NCBI GenBank assembly: GCA_002786385.1
Contig: PGCN01000025.1
Location: 124,001 to 188,000, forward strand
DNA length: 64,000 bases
From: Flavobacterium sp. FEMGT703F
Lineage (GTDB): Bacteria; Bacteroidota; Bacteroidia; Flavobacteriales; Flavobacteriaceae
Direction of reading: 5' to 3'
This document shows, in pieces, positions 1-8,457 of this stretch. Numbering within the stretch: the stretch's first letter is position 1; each line of letters opens with the position of its first letter. Below the pieces are notes generated by a model that was given only the letters and a program-made list of their open reading frames with translations, had not been told where the DNA came from and did not search any database. The translations under genes were made by a program, and so were the position numbers.

Positions 1-107
1 CCAACTGGATGTAATGTGTTAAAAATAGTTGTTTCTTCAAGACCACTCCAAGCTAAGTCTTCATAAACTTGTTGAGGTAATCCTGGTTGGTGTTGATAAG
101 CATCATT
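1..107 (-). pseudogene. Orphan coding fragment, no start codon, runs off the window
   Basis: A minus-strand frame is open from a TAA at 110-108 to the left edge, about 35 codons, and reads protein-like (residues such as YEDLAWSGLEET). It has no ATG, GTG or TTG at a useful place. It lies on the same strand and just downstream of the Tae4 lipoprotein and its small exported neighbour. My inference is a displaced C-terminal piece of another toxin-like or lipoprotein gene, as is common near polymorphic toxin loci. I do not recognise the family, and the remainder lies outside the window. Confidence 0.3.
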
Positions 108-150
108 TTAATTTTATTTTTAAAAAGAATAAATTCATGAAAGTTTTAGA

Positions 151-654
151 TTATTTTCTTCCACTTATTAAATAACAAACTTGCATTTTATTTACATCTT
201 GATACAAATTATTAATCTTGTTAGGTTCTATTAATAAAGTTCTTTCATATTTATACTTTACCTTTTTTAATGACACATCATTATATTCAATAAACGGGAT
301 TTGAATTGTTGATAATTCATTCTGAATTCTTCTTTCATCAATTCTTTTTAAATAAGCCTCAATAATAATAGCTTTCTTTTCATAATTAGTATTTTTTTTA
401 ATGCCTATTATGTAGAAATCAGTATATTCTACTTTATACTTCCTGTAACATTTTATAATTTGCTTTTCAACCTTTTTCAAATCACTTTTACAACATGTTA
501 AAGCAATCAGTGGTTTTGATTTGCTATACTTTCCGAAACTTATTAGTTTAAAATCAATTTTTTCACCATTAATAACTATTGTGTCATTAATGACTTGATG
601 CTGTGCAAGTGAAGATACAAAAACAAACATCAAAATAAAATTTAAAATTCTCAT
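151..654 (-). CDS. Small exported protein, candidate immunity protein
   Basis: 167 residues. Residues 1-18 form a Sec signal peptide (a hydrophobic stretch ending near SSLAQ) with no lipobox cysteine, so the mature protein should be periplasmic. The mature part is lysine-rich with a CC pair at 54-55 and a Cys at 69. I recognise no family. It starts 31 bp after the stop of the Tae4-type amidase frame, on the same strand, which is where a Tai4-like immunity protein would be expected. Immunity to Tae4 is periplasmic, so the signal peptide fits. Function is inferred from position only. The gene is very AT-rich compared with comF next door, suggesting transfer together with the toxin. Confidence 0.6.
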   Translation of the reverse strand: MRILNFILMFVFVSSLAQHQVINDTIVINGEKIDFKLISFGKYSKSKPLIALTCCKSDLKKVEKQIIKCYRKYKVEYTDFYIIGIKKNTNYEKKAIIIEAYLKRIDERRIQNELSTIQIPFIEYNDVSLKKVKYKYERTLLIEPNKINNLYQDVNKMQVCYLISGRK

Positions 655-685
655 GACTTTTTATTTAAACAAGTTATACTATCAA

Positions 686-1174
686 TTATTCTAAAACCCA
701 AATGTCAATATAAAGAATTGGTCCTTCAAAATGGCAATTGTTTAAACATGTAACATCGCCGAACAGTAAATCGGAATGCCCCGAAGACCAATTAGGATCA
801 CTTGATACCATTGAGAAGATACCTTGTTTCCCTGCTAAAATTTGAGGATTAGCCAATATCTCTTCCTTTGTATATCTATAATGATTAACATTTAATGGCC
901 CAGGTGGCTCAATCGGGTTTGTTCCAAAAGTTAAACGCATCCATTTATTTATATCTGAAGCAAATGTAAAATAATATTTTCCATCGCCTCCTAACTTAGT
1001 TCCGGGGACATTAGGAATTGTTGTGCCTGAATAGTTCAAAGCTCTTGATAATCTTATTGCGCAAGTATTCATTTGAAGACCATTAGATACTATATTGTTG
1101 TGAAGAGTTAAAATTTCGCCTCCAATTTGTGTACAGAGCGATAGGGCAGTTGTCGAATTAGGTGGATAGGCCAT
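686..1174 (-). CDS. Tae4-type peptidoglycan amidase domain (3' half of an interrupted gene)
   Basis: 162 residues from the first ATG after an in-frame TAG at 1291-1289; the same frame is open without a break from that TAG. The sequence matches what I know of the type VI amidase effector 4 family (PF14113-like). NTCAIRLSRALNYSG carries the expected nucleophile Cys38, followed by a DGKYYFTFASDINKWM block and a GHSDL motif with His133. Cys143 and Cys147 could form a disulfide. Family members cleave the D-Glu/mDAP peptide bond of peptidoglycan. Residues upstream of the ATG continue naturally into the lipoprotein at 1289-2347, so this is probably the toxin domain of one larger protein. It may be silent unless the amber is read through or translation starts internally. 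Confidence 0.65.
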   Translation of the reverse strand: MAYPPNSTTALSLCTQIGGEILTLHNNIVSNGLQMNTCAIRLSRALNYSGTTIPNVPGTKLGGDGKYYFTFASDINKWMRLTFGTNPIEPPGPLNVNHYRYTKEEILANPQILAGKQGIFSMVSSDPNWSSGHSDLLFGDVTCLNNCHFEGPILYIDIWVLE

Positions 1175-1288
1175 AAAGAAATCATCAAATGTAGGTAAAT
1201 CTTGTTGAGGAAAAGTTAAACTCGGGTTGCTCCAATATGAGATGTCTTGAGCCTCTATGTTTTCCGTACCAGGTGTTGAAATAGAAAA

Positions 1289-1291
1289 CTA
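1289..1291 (-). other. In-frame amber codon joining two halves of one reading frame
   Basis: The plus strand has CTA at 1289-1291, which reads TAG on the minus strand. Positions 2347 to 686 are otherwise one continuous frame of 554 codons. The 38 codons between the TAG and the next ATG read as ordinary protein. One substitution (for example from CAG, TGG or TAT) would restore the full protein. Confidence 0.8.
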
Positions 1292-2347
1292 GTTTAAATA
1301 TTTATTGCTGTTCACATCTGTGTGATTTAGAAAGAAGATAAAAGCATTATAATTATATGTATTGATTTGCACAAATGTCATATTGGGATTACGTATATTA
1401 ATTATAGGCAAGATATTATTCAAAGCAGAGAAAATCGCATTTTGATTTCTTGGGGTTAATTCATTGCCATTATTTCTAACAAAATCAATGATATTGGAAT
1501 GCATCCAAGGATTAAATGTCAATGTGGCACCTATGCTTGGGAAATTTTGAGAGAGTATATTTGTATAAGCAGTCACTTGGCAGGCTAACATAAACTCGGC
1601 ATTATTTATGTCGGCATCTCCGTTATAGGGATTTGGAATGTAGATTCCGGATAAAGCATTACCACCACTTCCTGCTCCTGCGCTCGAACCGCTTATTGGT
1701 TCTGCTATTGTTTGATCTATGGTTGTTGGGTCTTCGCATGGCCAATACGAAATAGACTCAGAAACACAAATACTACATCCATCACAATTTCCAGGTGTAC
1801 AATATGGAGCTTCTTGTGTACAACGATAATCATATATAATCGTTTGACAAAAATCTGAAATTGTTATAGAGGTATTAAATCCTTTATAATATAGCATTTC
1901 AGAACTTTCCGTTTTAGGTTCACCACTTATTATTGAATCTTTTTCTTTGTTTTTAAAGATAATTTCATTCCATTGGTCACCAAATTTTTCATAAACAAGA
2001 TTGTAATATTCTTTGTCTTCTAATGTTTGATAAATGGGGTAAATCTTAAATGAATAGGTGATTTTATTGTTTTGGGTTGTGTATCTGTAGATTGTTGTTG
2101 TATCTATAACATATCCTTTATCTGTTCCTTCTTCTCTTGCATTGATACTTGTAGATTTTATAGTCTTAAGCAGGTCAAAGTTTTTAATTCCTTTTTCTCT
2201 TTTAAATTGCGCAAATGAGATTTTATATTTTTCTTTTTGAGCATTTGAATGTGAGGTGCTATTTTCATAAATATCTTCACTACATCCCAAAAAAACTGTT
2301 AACAATACAACTAAACATAGTGATACTAATTTGGTTTTCATCTTCAT
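1289..2347 (-). CDS. Lipoprotein, N-terminal part of the amber-interrupted Tae4 protein
   Basis: 352 residues ending at TAG. Residues 1-22 are a lipoprotein signal with lipobox VFLGC (Cys22). A linker and a mixed alpha/beta region follow to about 165, then a cysteine-rich stretch (about 167-204, spaced C-C-C-C-C-C), a Gly/Ser linker (219-234) and a final 118-residue module. I recognise no enzyme in this part; similar layouts occur in Bacteroidota surface lipoproteins that carry exchangeable C-terminal modules. The frame continues past the TAG for 200 codons into a Tae4 amidase domain, so the intact ancestor was probably about 553 residues. An ATG two codons later could also serve as start. 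Base composition is much more AT-rich than the following housekeeping genes. Confidence 0.65.
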   Translation of the reverse strand: MKMKTKLVSLCLVVLLTVFLGCSEDIYENSTSHSNAQKEKYKISFAQFKREKGIKNFDLLKTIKSTSINAREEGTDKGYVIDTTTIYRYTTQNNKITYSFKIYPIYQTLEDKEYYNLVYEKFGDQWNEIIFKNKEKDSIISGEPKTESSEMLYYKGFNTSITISDFCQTIIYDYRCTQEAPYCTPGNCDGCSICVSESISYWPCEDPTTIDQTIAEPISGSSAGAGSGGNALSGIYIPNPYNGDADINNAEFMLACQVTAYTNILSQNFPSIGATLTFNPWMHSNIIDFVRNNGNELTPRNQNAIFSALNNILPIINIRNPNMTFVQINTYNYNAFIFFLNHTDVNSNKYLN

Positions 2348-2397
2348 TTTTAATTAATTTTTTAATATTATTTTAATAAAAGAGTTAAGATTTCATT

Positions 2398-2405
2398 CAA
2401 ATATA
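2398..2405 (-). promoter_or_regulatory. -7 element TATATTTG for the Tae4 lipoprotein gene
   Basis: On the minus strand TATATTTG matches the Bacteroidota -7 consensus TAnnTTTG and lies about 50 bp before the lipoprotein ATG. No TTG is found at the expected -33 distance, so the call rests on the -7 box and its position. Confidence 0.4.
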
Positions 2406-2434
2406 ATAATTTTATGTAAGAAAATTACTTTTTT

Positions 2435-3118
2435 ATGTGGAATCACTTACTCAATTTATTTTTTCCGAAGTCGTGCGCCGGCTGTCACAGCCTTTTATTA
2501 CAAGATGAAAACGTGATTTGTACGCAATGCCGCCATGAAATTCCGCTTACACATCATCTTACAATGACTGAAAACGAAGTCTTTCAACGATTTTACGGTC
2601 GCATTCCGTTAGAGTTTGGCGCCGCGCTGTTTTATTTTCACAAAAAAGGCATCGTACAGGAAATGATGCACCAACTCAAATACAAAGGCAACCAAGAAGT
2701 TGGTACGTTGGTTGGCGAATGGTTTGCGGCCGAATTACAACAAGTACCGCTACTGCAAACTGTCGATTACATTATTCCGGTTCCGTTGCACAAAAAGCGA
2801 TTTCGGGAACGCGGCTACAATCAGGTCACCACTTTCGGGCAGGCTTTGTCAGATCATTTGAATATTCCGTACAGCGAAACCCTTTTGCAACGAAAATTGT
2901 ACACCAAAACCCAAACGAAAAAGTCGCTTTTAGGGCGCGCCGATTTGAGTCAGACACTATTCGATATCGAATTTTCAGAGGAATTTACCGGAAAACATTT
3001 CCTATTGATAGATGATGTAATGACTACCGGCGCTACCTTGGAAGCTTGCAGTAAAGCGCTACTCAAAATCCCCGAAGCTAAAATCAGTATCGCCTGTATG
3101 GCGATGGCACACAGTTAA
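2435..3118 (+). CDS. comF: ComF family phosphoribosyltransferase-like protein
   Basis: 227 residues. A CxxC...CxxC zinc-ribbon-like N-terminus (CAGC at about 15-18, CTQC at about 31-34) is followed by a type I phosphoribosyltransferase domain with the PRPP loop FLLIDDVMTTGAT near 190-202. ComF proteins act in DNA uptake for natural transformation, and many genomes carry them without proven competence. The length is normal for the family. The gene stands alone, divergent from the toxin lipoprotein, and marks the return to housekeeping-type composition. The start gives MWNHLLNLFFPKSC, a usual beginning for this family. Confidence 0.88.
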   Translation: MWNHLLNLFFPKSCAGCHSLLLQDENVICTQCRHEIPLTHHLTMTENEVFQRFYGRIPLEFGAALFYFHKKGIVQEMMHQLKYKGNQEVGTLVGEWFAAELQQVPLLQTVDYIIPVPLHKKRFRERGYNQVTTFGQALSDHLNIPYSETLLQRKLYTKTQTKKSLLGRADLSQTLFDIEFSEEFTGKHFLLIDDVMTTGATLEACSKALLKIPEAKISIACMAMAHS

Positions 3119-3191
3119 TTGTTAAGTTTCCTGCAAAAGATTTCATTCACACTAAATATAATTGTTATTTTGTGCTTTGAAAAAACGATTT

Positions 3192-4784
3192 ATGCTTAAA
3201 ACGCACTTTAAATATTTTGCTTTATTGTTGGTCTTTTTAACCATTGGTTGTGCCAAACGCGGCTCCATAACCGGCGGAGATAAAGACACGATTGCACCGG
3301 TTTTGAAATCGAGTTTGCCTAAAAATTTCTCCACTAATTTCAACGGGAAGCAAATCAAATTGGTTTTTGATGAATATGTAAAGTTGAAAAATGTCAGTAA
3401 GCAATTGATTGTTTCGCCACCAATGAAAAATCAGTTGGAAATTTTACCGTATACAGCCAGTAAAACAATAACGATTAACATTAAAGATACTTTACAGCCC
3501 AATACTACTTACAGTTTTAACTTCGGTCAAAGTATAGAAGACAATAACGAAGCCAATCCGTATTCTCAATTCAAATACGTTTTTTCAACCGGCGCTTACA
3601 TTGATTCATTACAGTTGAAAGTCAAAGTTAAAGATGCTTTGGAACTGAAAACCGACAATTTTGTTTCGGTGATGTTGTACGAGGTTAACGAAACATTCAA
3701 CGATTCCACTATTTATAAAGAAACACCGCGCTATGTAACCAATACTTTGGACAGTTTGGAAGTGGTGACTTTGGAAAATATCAAAGCCGGAAAATATTTG
3801 TTGGTTGCTTTAAAAGATAACGGTAACAACAAGTACGACCCGAAATCGGATAAAATCGGGTTTCAAAAACAACACATCAGCATACCGAACGATACTATTT
3901 TTGAAGTGGAATTGTTCAAAGAAACAGTCCCGTTCAAAGCTGAAAAACCGACTCAAATCACGAACAAAAGATGGGCAATGGGTTACCAAGGTAAAGCCAA
4001 AGGCGCCAAAGTAACCGTGAAAAATGGCAATGATATTATCCCGACTGTGGTAACACAAATGCAGAAGAAAGATTCGCTTCAAATTTGGATGAAACCGGTC
4101 AAAGCCGATTCGCTTCAGGTGATGGTGGAAAAAGATAATTATAAAACCGATTTCTATATCAAAGGAAAAAGCAATAAAGCCGATTCGCTGCAAATTAGTC
4201 CGGAATTCAGCGGTAATTTGCCATTCCGTGAACGCTACGCTTTGAGCAGTACGACACCATTGGTAAAATTTGATAAAACTAAAATCAGTATCAAAAATAA
4301 AGATTCTTTGGCGGTAGATTTTACCACGGAATACGATGAATTCAACCAAAAGCTGTATTTAGACTTCAAAAAAGAACCTTTAGAAAACTATAAAATACAG
4401 TTGTTGCCGGGCGCGATGGTTGATTTTTTTGATACCGTTAATGATACGCTGAATTACAAAGCCACGACTAAAAACTTATCTGATTACGGAAATTTAAGGT
4501 TGGTGTTGGAAAACGTCAAGCGATTTCCGGTCATTATTGAGCTAACGGATAAAGACGGTAAAGTTAAATACTCCGAATACTCCGAAGGCAATAACAGTGT
4601 CAATTTTGACGCTATCGAACCGGCCAAATATGTGCTGCGAATCATTTACGACGACAATAAAAATAAGCTTTGGGATACCGGTAGTTTTATGGAAAAACGC
4701 CAAACCGAAGAAGTCATTTATTTCCCCAAAGAAATTGATGTTCGCGCCAACTGGGATGTGGAACAGCCATTTAACCTGAAATAG
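3192..4784 (+). CDS. Big_5 / Ig-like domain lipoprotein
   Basis: About 530 residues from the ATG at 3192; the upstream TTG at 3162 would add ten residues before the signal peptide and is less likely. Residues 1-20 form a lipoprotein signal with lipobox LTIGC. The segment after it (GSITGGDKDTIAPVL, then LVFDEYVKL and LIVSPP) is the hallmark of the Big_5 Ig-like domain (PF13205) found in many Bacteroidota envelope lipoproteins. The rest is beta-rich, with repeats of KADSLQ in the middle, and ends in a segment resembling a domain that handles DxNxNxxWD-like turns. The role is unknown, probably structural at the outer membrane. It converges on the omega-amidase gene. Confidence 0.8.
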   Translation: MLKTHFKYFALLLVFLTIGCAKRGSITGGDKDTIAPVLKSSLPKNFSTNFNGKQIKLVFDEYVKLKNVSKQLIVSPPMKNQLEILPYTASKTITINIKDTLQPNTTYSFNFGQSIEDNNEANPYSQFKYVFSTGAYIDSLQLKVKVKDALELKTDNFVSVMLYEVNETFNDSTIYKETPRYVTNTLDSLEVVTLENIKAGKYLLVALKDNGNNKYDPKSDKIGFQKQHISIPNDTIFEVELFKETVPFKAEKPTQITNKRWAMGYQGKAKGAKVTVKNGNDIIPTVVTQMQKKDSLQIWMKPVKADSLQVMVEKDNYKTDFYIKGKSNKADSLQISPEFSGNLPFRERYALSSTTPLVKFDKTKISIKNKDSLAVDFTTEYDEFNQKLYLDFKKEPLENYKIQLLPGAMVDFFDTVNDTLNYKATTKNLSDYGNLRLVLENVKRFPVIIELTDKDGKVKYSEYSEGNNSVNFDAIEPAKYVLRIIYDDNKNKLWDTGSFMEKRQTEEVIYFPKEIDVRANWDVEQPFNLK

Positions 4785-4791
4785 TTGCTGT

Positions 4792-5556
4792 CTATAAAAG
4801 TTTAAACGAATCTTTGTCCTTAAGAAAAGCCAATTTACTTCTTGTTTCGAGTAGTTTTTCCTTGTCTAATTCGACTATAAAAACACCGTCGGTTTCTTGT
4901 GCCTCCAAAAGGTAATTTCCTAAGAAGTCAACCGCTTGGGTATGCCCAACGTATTCCAATTCATTTTCGTCCATGCCAATTCGGTTTACGCCAATGGCAT
5001 AACTCATGTTTTCCACAGCTCGGGCTTTGAGTAAAATATCCCATGCATTGATGCGCGGTTTCGGCCAATTGGCAACGTAAATCAACACATCGTAATCTTC
5101 TACATTTCGAGCAAATACCGGAAAGCGCAAGTCATAGCAAATGAGCGGACAAATTCGGAATCCTTTGTATTCTATAATCAATTTTTCTCTCCCGGCAGTG
5201 TAAACTTTGTCCTCTCCGGCCAAGGTAAACAAATGCCGTTTGTCGTAAGTTTTAAGTTCACCGTTCGGATATACAAAAACCAAACGATTGTAATACTTTC
5301 CGTTTTCTTCAATGACCAAACTACCGGTAATGGCGCAGTCTTTGGCTTTGGCCAAATGTTGCAGCCAAGCTATGGTTTCGCCGTTCATCTTTTCCGCTCC
5401 GGCTTTAGGATTCATGGTAAAGCCTGAGGAAAACATTTCGGGCAACACTATCAAATCAACCTCTTCCATAAAGCCCGTGATTTTTTGGGCCAAATGACTT
5501 CGGTTTTCGATTGGGTTTTCCCAAATGAGGTTGGTTTGTACTAGAGCGATTTTCAT
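4792..5556 (-). CDS. Omega-amidase, nitrilase superfamily (YafV-like)
   Basis: 254 residues from the ATG at 5556, which starts MKIALVQTNLIWENP as usual for the family; earlier ATGs lie inside the GH92 gene. The Glu-Lys-Cys triad is visible: Glu in LIVLPEMFSSGF, Lys in TYDKRHLFTLAGE, Cys in PLICYDLRFP. Nitrilase-family omega-amidases hydrolyse alpha-ketoglutaramate or alpha-ketosuccinamate, and in YafV and Nit2 relatives they serve methionine salvage and metabolite repair. Cytoplasmic. A short tandem repeat of TTCACAGAG separates it from the GH92 stop codon, and it may be cotranscribed with GH92. Confidence 0.85.
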   Translation of the reverse strand: MKIALVQTNLIWENPIENRSHLAQKITGFMEEVDLIVLPEMFSSGFTMNPKAGAEKMNGETIAWLQHLAKAKDCAITGSLVIEENGKYYNRLVFVYPNGELKTYDKRHLFTLAGEDKVYTAGREKLIIEYKGFRICPLICYDLRFPVFARNVEDYDVLIYVANWPKPRINAWDILLKARAVENMSYAIGVNRIGMDENELEYVGHTQAVDFLGNYLLEAQETDGVFIVELDKEKLLETRSKLAFLKDKDSFKLL

Positions 5557-5584
5557 GGTTGTTTCACAGAGATTCACAGAGGTA

Positions 5585-8416
5585 TTATTTGATAGTGATT
5601 TCATCAATAAAGATAAACGCATCGCCATTGTAGGGATAGCCTAAATGCCATTCGGGCAGTTTGCCGTAATTGTAGGCTTTCACTTTTACGAATCGAGCAT
5701 TAAGCACTTTTGGTAAGGTGATGCCGAAATCTTTGATTTGATTGTCGTCGGTTTTCGGGTCAATGTCGTTGTCAACAGTCGCTACTAAGGTAAAGTTGGT
5801 GTTGTCTGAGGAAACGTAGTATTCTACTTTGGTCGGCATCAAAATCCAAGAACGTTGGTCTTGTAAAAAGGTACTGTGAAAATCACTTACTTTTTGTTCT
5901 TTTTGCAAATCGATAACGGCCTCAAAATCCTGAGTTTGGTAACCTTGCCAATCGCCTTTGCGCCAGTTGGTTGTGCCATTAATGCCATCCAACAAACCTT
6001 CCGGACCGCCGGCGTGGTATTGCGGATTGTAAATCGATTTGATGTCTATACTATAATTGTTGGGTTTTTTGTAATAAGTAGCCGAAATAGTGTCGCTGCC
6101 AACCATAAAATCAGGCGCCAAATAGGCTTCTATTTTAGCTGTTTCATTGATGGTAAAAGGTTTTTCATAAAGCTGAAATGCTCCATTATTATTGATTCTG
6201 TAATAAGTCTTCAGATTGGTTTGACTTTCCGCAAAGTCGAATTTGTTGAATGCTAAACTGATTTCCATTTGGTCTTTAAAAGATTTGCTTTTGGCTTCAA
6301 TTACCGGAACAGGAATAATGGGTTGCCAAGCTTCTTGATGCGGAGTCTTTTGAAATTCTTCCAGCCCGAAAATTTGTAAATAATCGCCATTCCGATTACG
6401 GTTGATGTAGTCGGTTTTGTTTTCGTTTAAATGGACTTTAATACTTTCAAAATAAGGTTCGGTTGTACTCCAGCCTTTTTTACCTGGCGTAACCGCATAA
6501 ATTCCCATCGAACTCAAAACATACCAGGCACTCATTTGACCGCAATCCTCATTACCAATCAAACCATCGGGTGTGTTTTTATAGAATTCGTTTAAGATGT
6601 AATGCACTTTTTCCTTGGTTTTCTCGGGTTTGCCAATGTAATTGTACAAATACGCCATATGGTGACTCGGCTCATTGCCTTGCGCATATTGACCAATTAA
6701 CCCGGTGACATCCACTTGCTCTCGTCCCGTGGTTTTACTTTCGCTGTTAAACATTTCGTCGAGTTTGGCTTCAAATTTTTCCGGACCGCCGTAAGCTTCA
6801 ACCATGCCTTGTATGTCTTGCGGTACAAAGAATGAGTATTGCCACGAGTTGCCTTCGGTGAAATTGTTGTTAATTTCCCGTGGGTCAAAAGGTTTGTCCC
6901 ATCCGCCGTTTTTCTTTGGACGCATAAAACCGGTTGTCCAATCGAAGACATTTTTCCAGCTTTGCGAGCGTTTCATAAAGTAATCGTAGTCAGCTTTCTT
7001 GTTCAATATTTTAGCCATTTGGGCTATACACCAGTCGTCGTAAGCATATTCTACCGTTTTGGAAACGCTTTCGTGTTCGTCATCCATCGAGATAAAGCCT
7101 TGTCTTTTGTAGGCTTCCAGACCTAAATGGTCTAACATAGCCGAATGTTTCGCGGCTTGAAACGCCAATTCGTAATCAAAACCTTTGATGCCTTTGGCCA
7201 TAGCATCAGCCATCACGGAAACGGAGTGGTAGCCAATCATACAATCGGTTTCATTGGAAGCCAATTCCCAAACGGGTAATCTGCCGCCTTGTTCGTATTG
7301 TTTTAAAAAGGTATTGATAAAATCGGCTGTGCGTTTCTTTTCGATTAAAGTGTACAGCGGGTGCGCGCCACGGAAGGTATCCCAAAGCGAAAAGACCGAA
7401 TAGTAATCAAACCCTTCGGCTTTATGAATTTTATTGTCGCGACCGCGGTATTTTCCGTCGATGTCTTGGGCGATATTCGGTTGCACCATCGTATGGTATA
7501 AAGCGGTGTAGAATATGCTTAGTTTGTCTTTATTCGTTTCAGTAATTTCGATTTTAGCTAATTGTTGGTCCCAAAGTCTTTCGGCGTCTTCCTTGACTTT
7601 GTTAAAATTCCAGCCCGGAATTTCGCTCATATTGAGCTTGGCGCCTTCGTAACCTGTTGGGGATAAAGCGACTTTCACCCAAATTTTATCGCCTTTGCTC
7701 ACTTTTTTGGAAAAACTCAACGCCAATTGCGTGCCTGAAAACACTTTGTCTGTAACTGAAGCTTGTGCTGCATTGTTGCTTCTGATTTTGTTGATTTGCA
7801 TCGGTTGGCTGAATTCAATGCGGGCAAAAACATATTGGTCTTTCGCCCAAGCTTCGCTTCTTCGGAGGATTTCGATGGTTTTGGCGTTTACAATGCGCAC
7901 TTCTCCATATAGCAATTTATCGCGGTGGTTTAAATCTAAAATGATATTGGCATTTCCCGCCGAATTGAATGTATATTGATGAAATCCAACTCTTGTTGAA
8001 GTTGTTAAAGCCACATCGATAGGGTGTTTGTCGAGTTTAACATTGTAATATCCTGCGGATGCTCTTTCGTTAGCATGTGAAAATGTAGAACCATAATCTT
8101 TCGGACTTAACATGGGTTCGCCCATCGTTGGCATCAACATTATATCGCCATAATCGGTACAGCCGGTGCCGTTGAGGTGCGTATGTGAAAAGCCATAAAT
8201 GGTTTTATCATCGTAATGATAGCCCGAACAACCGTCCCAACTGCCGTCGATTCTGGTGTCGGGCGATAGTTGTACCATTCCGAAAGGAACAGTAGCGCCG
8301 GGATAAGTGTGTCCGTGACCCCCGGTGCCAATCATCGGGTTGACATGTTGGTGTAGATTTTGTCCTAAAACGGAGAGCGAAAACAGTAAAAATAAGCTTG
8401 AGAATCGAAGTGTCAT
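5585..8416 (-). CDS. GH92 family glycoside hydrolase (putative alpha-mannosidase) with C-terminal F5/8-type domain
   Basis: 943 residues. A signal peptide (1-18, ending LGQN) is followed by HVNPMIGTGGHGHTYPGATVPFGMVQLSPD, the typical opening of GH92. The catalytic domain contains GNEDCGQMSAWYVLSSMGIY and the EGNSWQYSFFVPQDI block, both characteristic of the family. After about residue 690 come a short beta-sandwich resembling the chitobiase C-terminal domain and a discoidin-like (F5/8 C) module around 800-943 with TNWRKGDWQGYQ. GH92 enzymes are calcium-dependent exo-mannosidases acting mostly on alpha-1,2 linkages of N-glycans. Likely periplasmic or surface-exposed. No SusCD pair lies nearby, so this is not a full polysaccharide utilisation locus. 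Confidence 0.92.
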   Translation of the reverse strand: MTLRFSSLFLLFSLSVLGQNLHQHVNPMIGTGGHGHTYPGATVPFGMVQLSPDTRIDGSWDGCSGYHYDDKTIYGFSHTHLNGTGCTDYGDIMLMPTMGEPMLSPKDYGSTFSHANERASAGYYNVKLDKHPIDVALTTSTRVGFHQYTFNSAGNANIILDLNHRDKLLYGEVRIVNAKTIEILRRSEAWAKDQYVFARIEFSQPMQINKIRSNNAAQASVTDKVFSGTQLALSFSKKVSKGDKIWVKVALSPTGYEGAKLNMSEIPGWNFNKVKEDAERLWDQQLAKIEITETNKDKLSIFYTALYHTMVQPNIAQDIDGKYRGRDNKIHKAEGFDYYSVFSLWDTFRGAHPLYTLIEKKRTADFINTFLKQYEQGGRLPVWELASNETDCMIGYHSVSVMADAMAKGIKGFDYELAFQAAKHSAMLDHLGLEAYKRQGFISMDDEHESVSKTVEYAYDDWCIAQMAKILNKKADYDYFMKRSQSWKNVFDWTTGFMRPKKNGGWDKPFDPREINNNFTEGNSWQYSFFVPQDIQGMVEAYGGPEKFEAKLDEMFNSESKTTGREQVDVTGLIGQYAQGNEPSHHMAYLYNYIGKPEKTKEKVHYILNEFYKNTPDGLIGNEDCGQMSAWYVLSSMGIYAVTPGKKGWSTTEPYFESIKVHLNENKTDYINRNRNGDYLQIFGLEEFQKTPHQEAWQPIIPVPVIEAKSKSFKDQMEISLAFNKFDFAESQTNLKTYYRINNNGAFQLYEKPFTINETAKIEAYLAPDFMVGSDTISATYYKKPNNYSIDIKSIYNPQYHAGGPEGLLDGINGTTNWRKGDWQGYQTQDFEAVIDLQKEQKVSDFHSTFLQDQRSWILMPTKVEYYVSSDNTNFTLVATVDNDIDPKTDDNQIKDFGITLPKVLNARFVKVKAYNYGKLPEWHLGYPYNGDAFIFIDEITIK

Positions 8417-8436
8417 AGTGTTGTTGTTGGTAATAT

Positions 8437-8444
8437 CAAAGATA
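8437..8444 (-). promoter_or_regulatory. -7 element TATCTTTG for the GH92 gene
   Basis: TATCTTTG on the minus strand, 20 bp before the GH92 ATG, matches TAnnTTTG. No TTG at the -33 distance was found. It lies between the GH92 start and the end of the endonuclease gene. Confidence 0.4.
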
Positions 8445-8457
8445 GCAAATGCTTTTG

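Noticed and set aside
5561..5584. Tandem TTCACAGAG repeat between the omega-amidase and GH92 genes
   Set aside because: Only two 9-base units; probably chance or a short dispersed word with no visible function.
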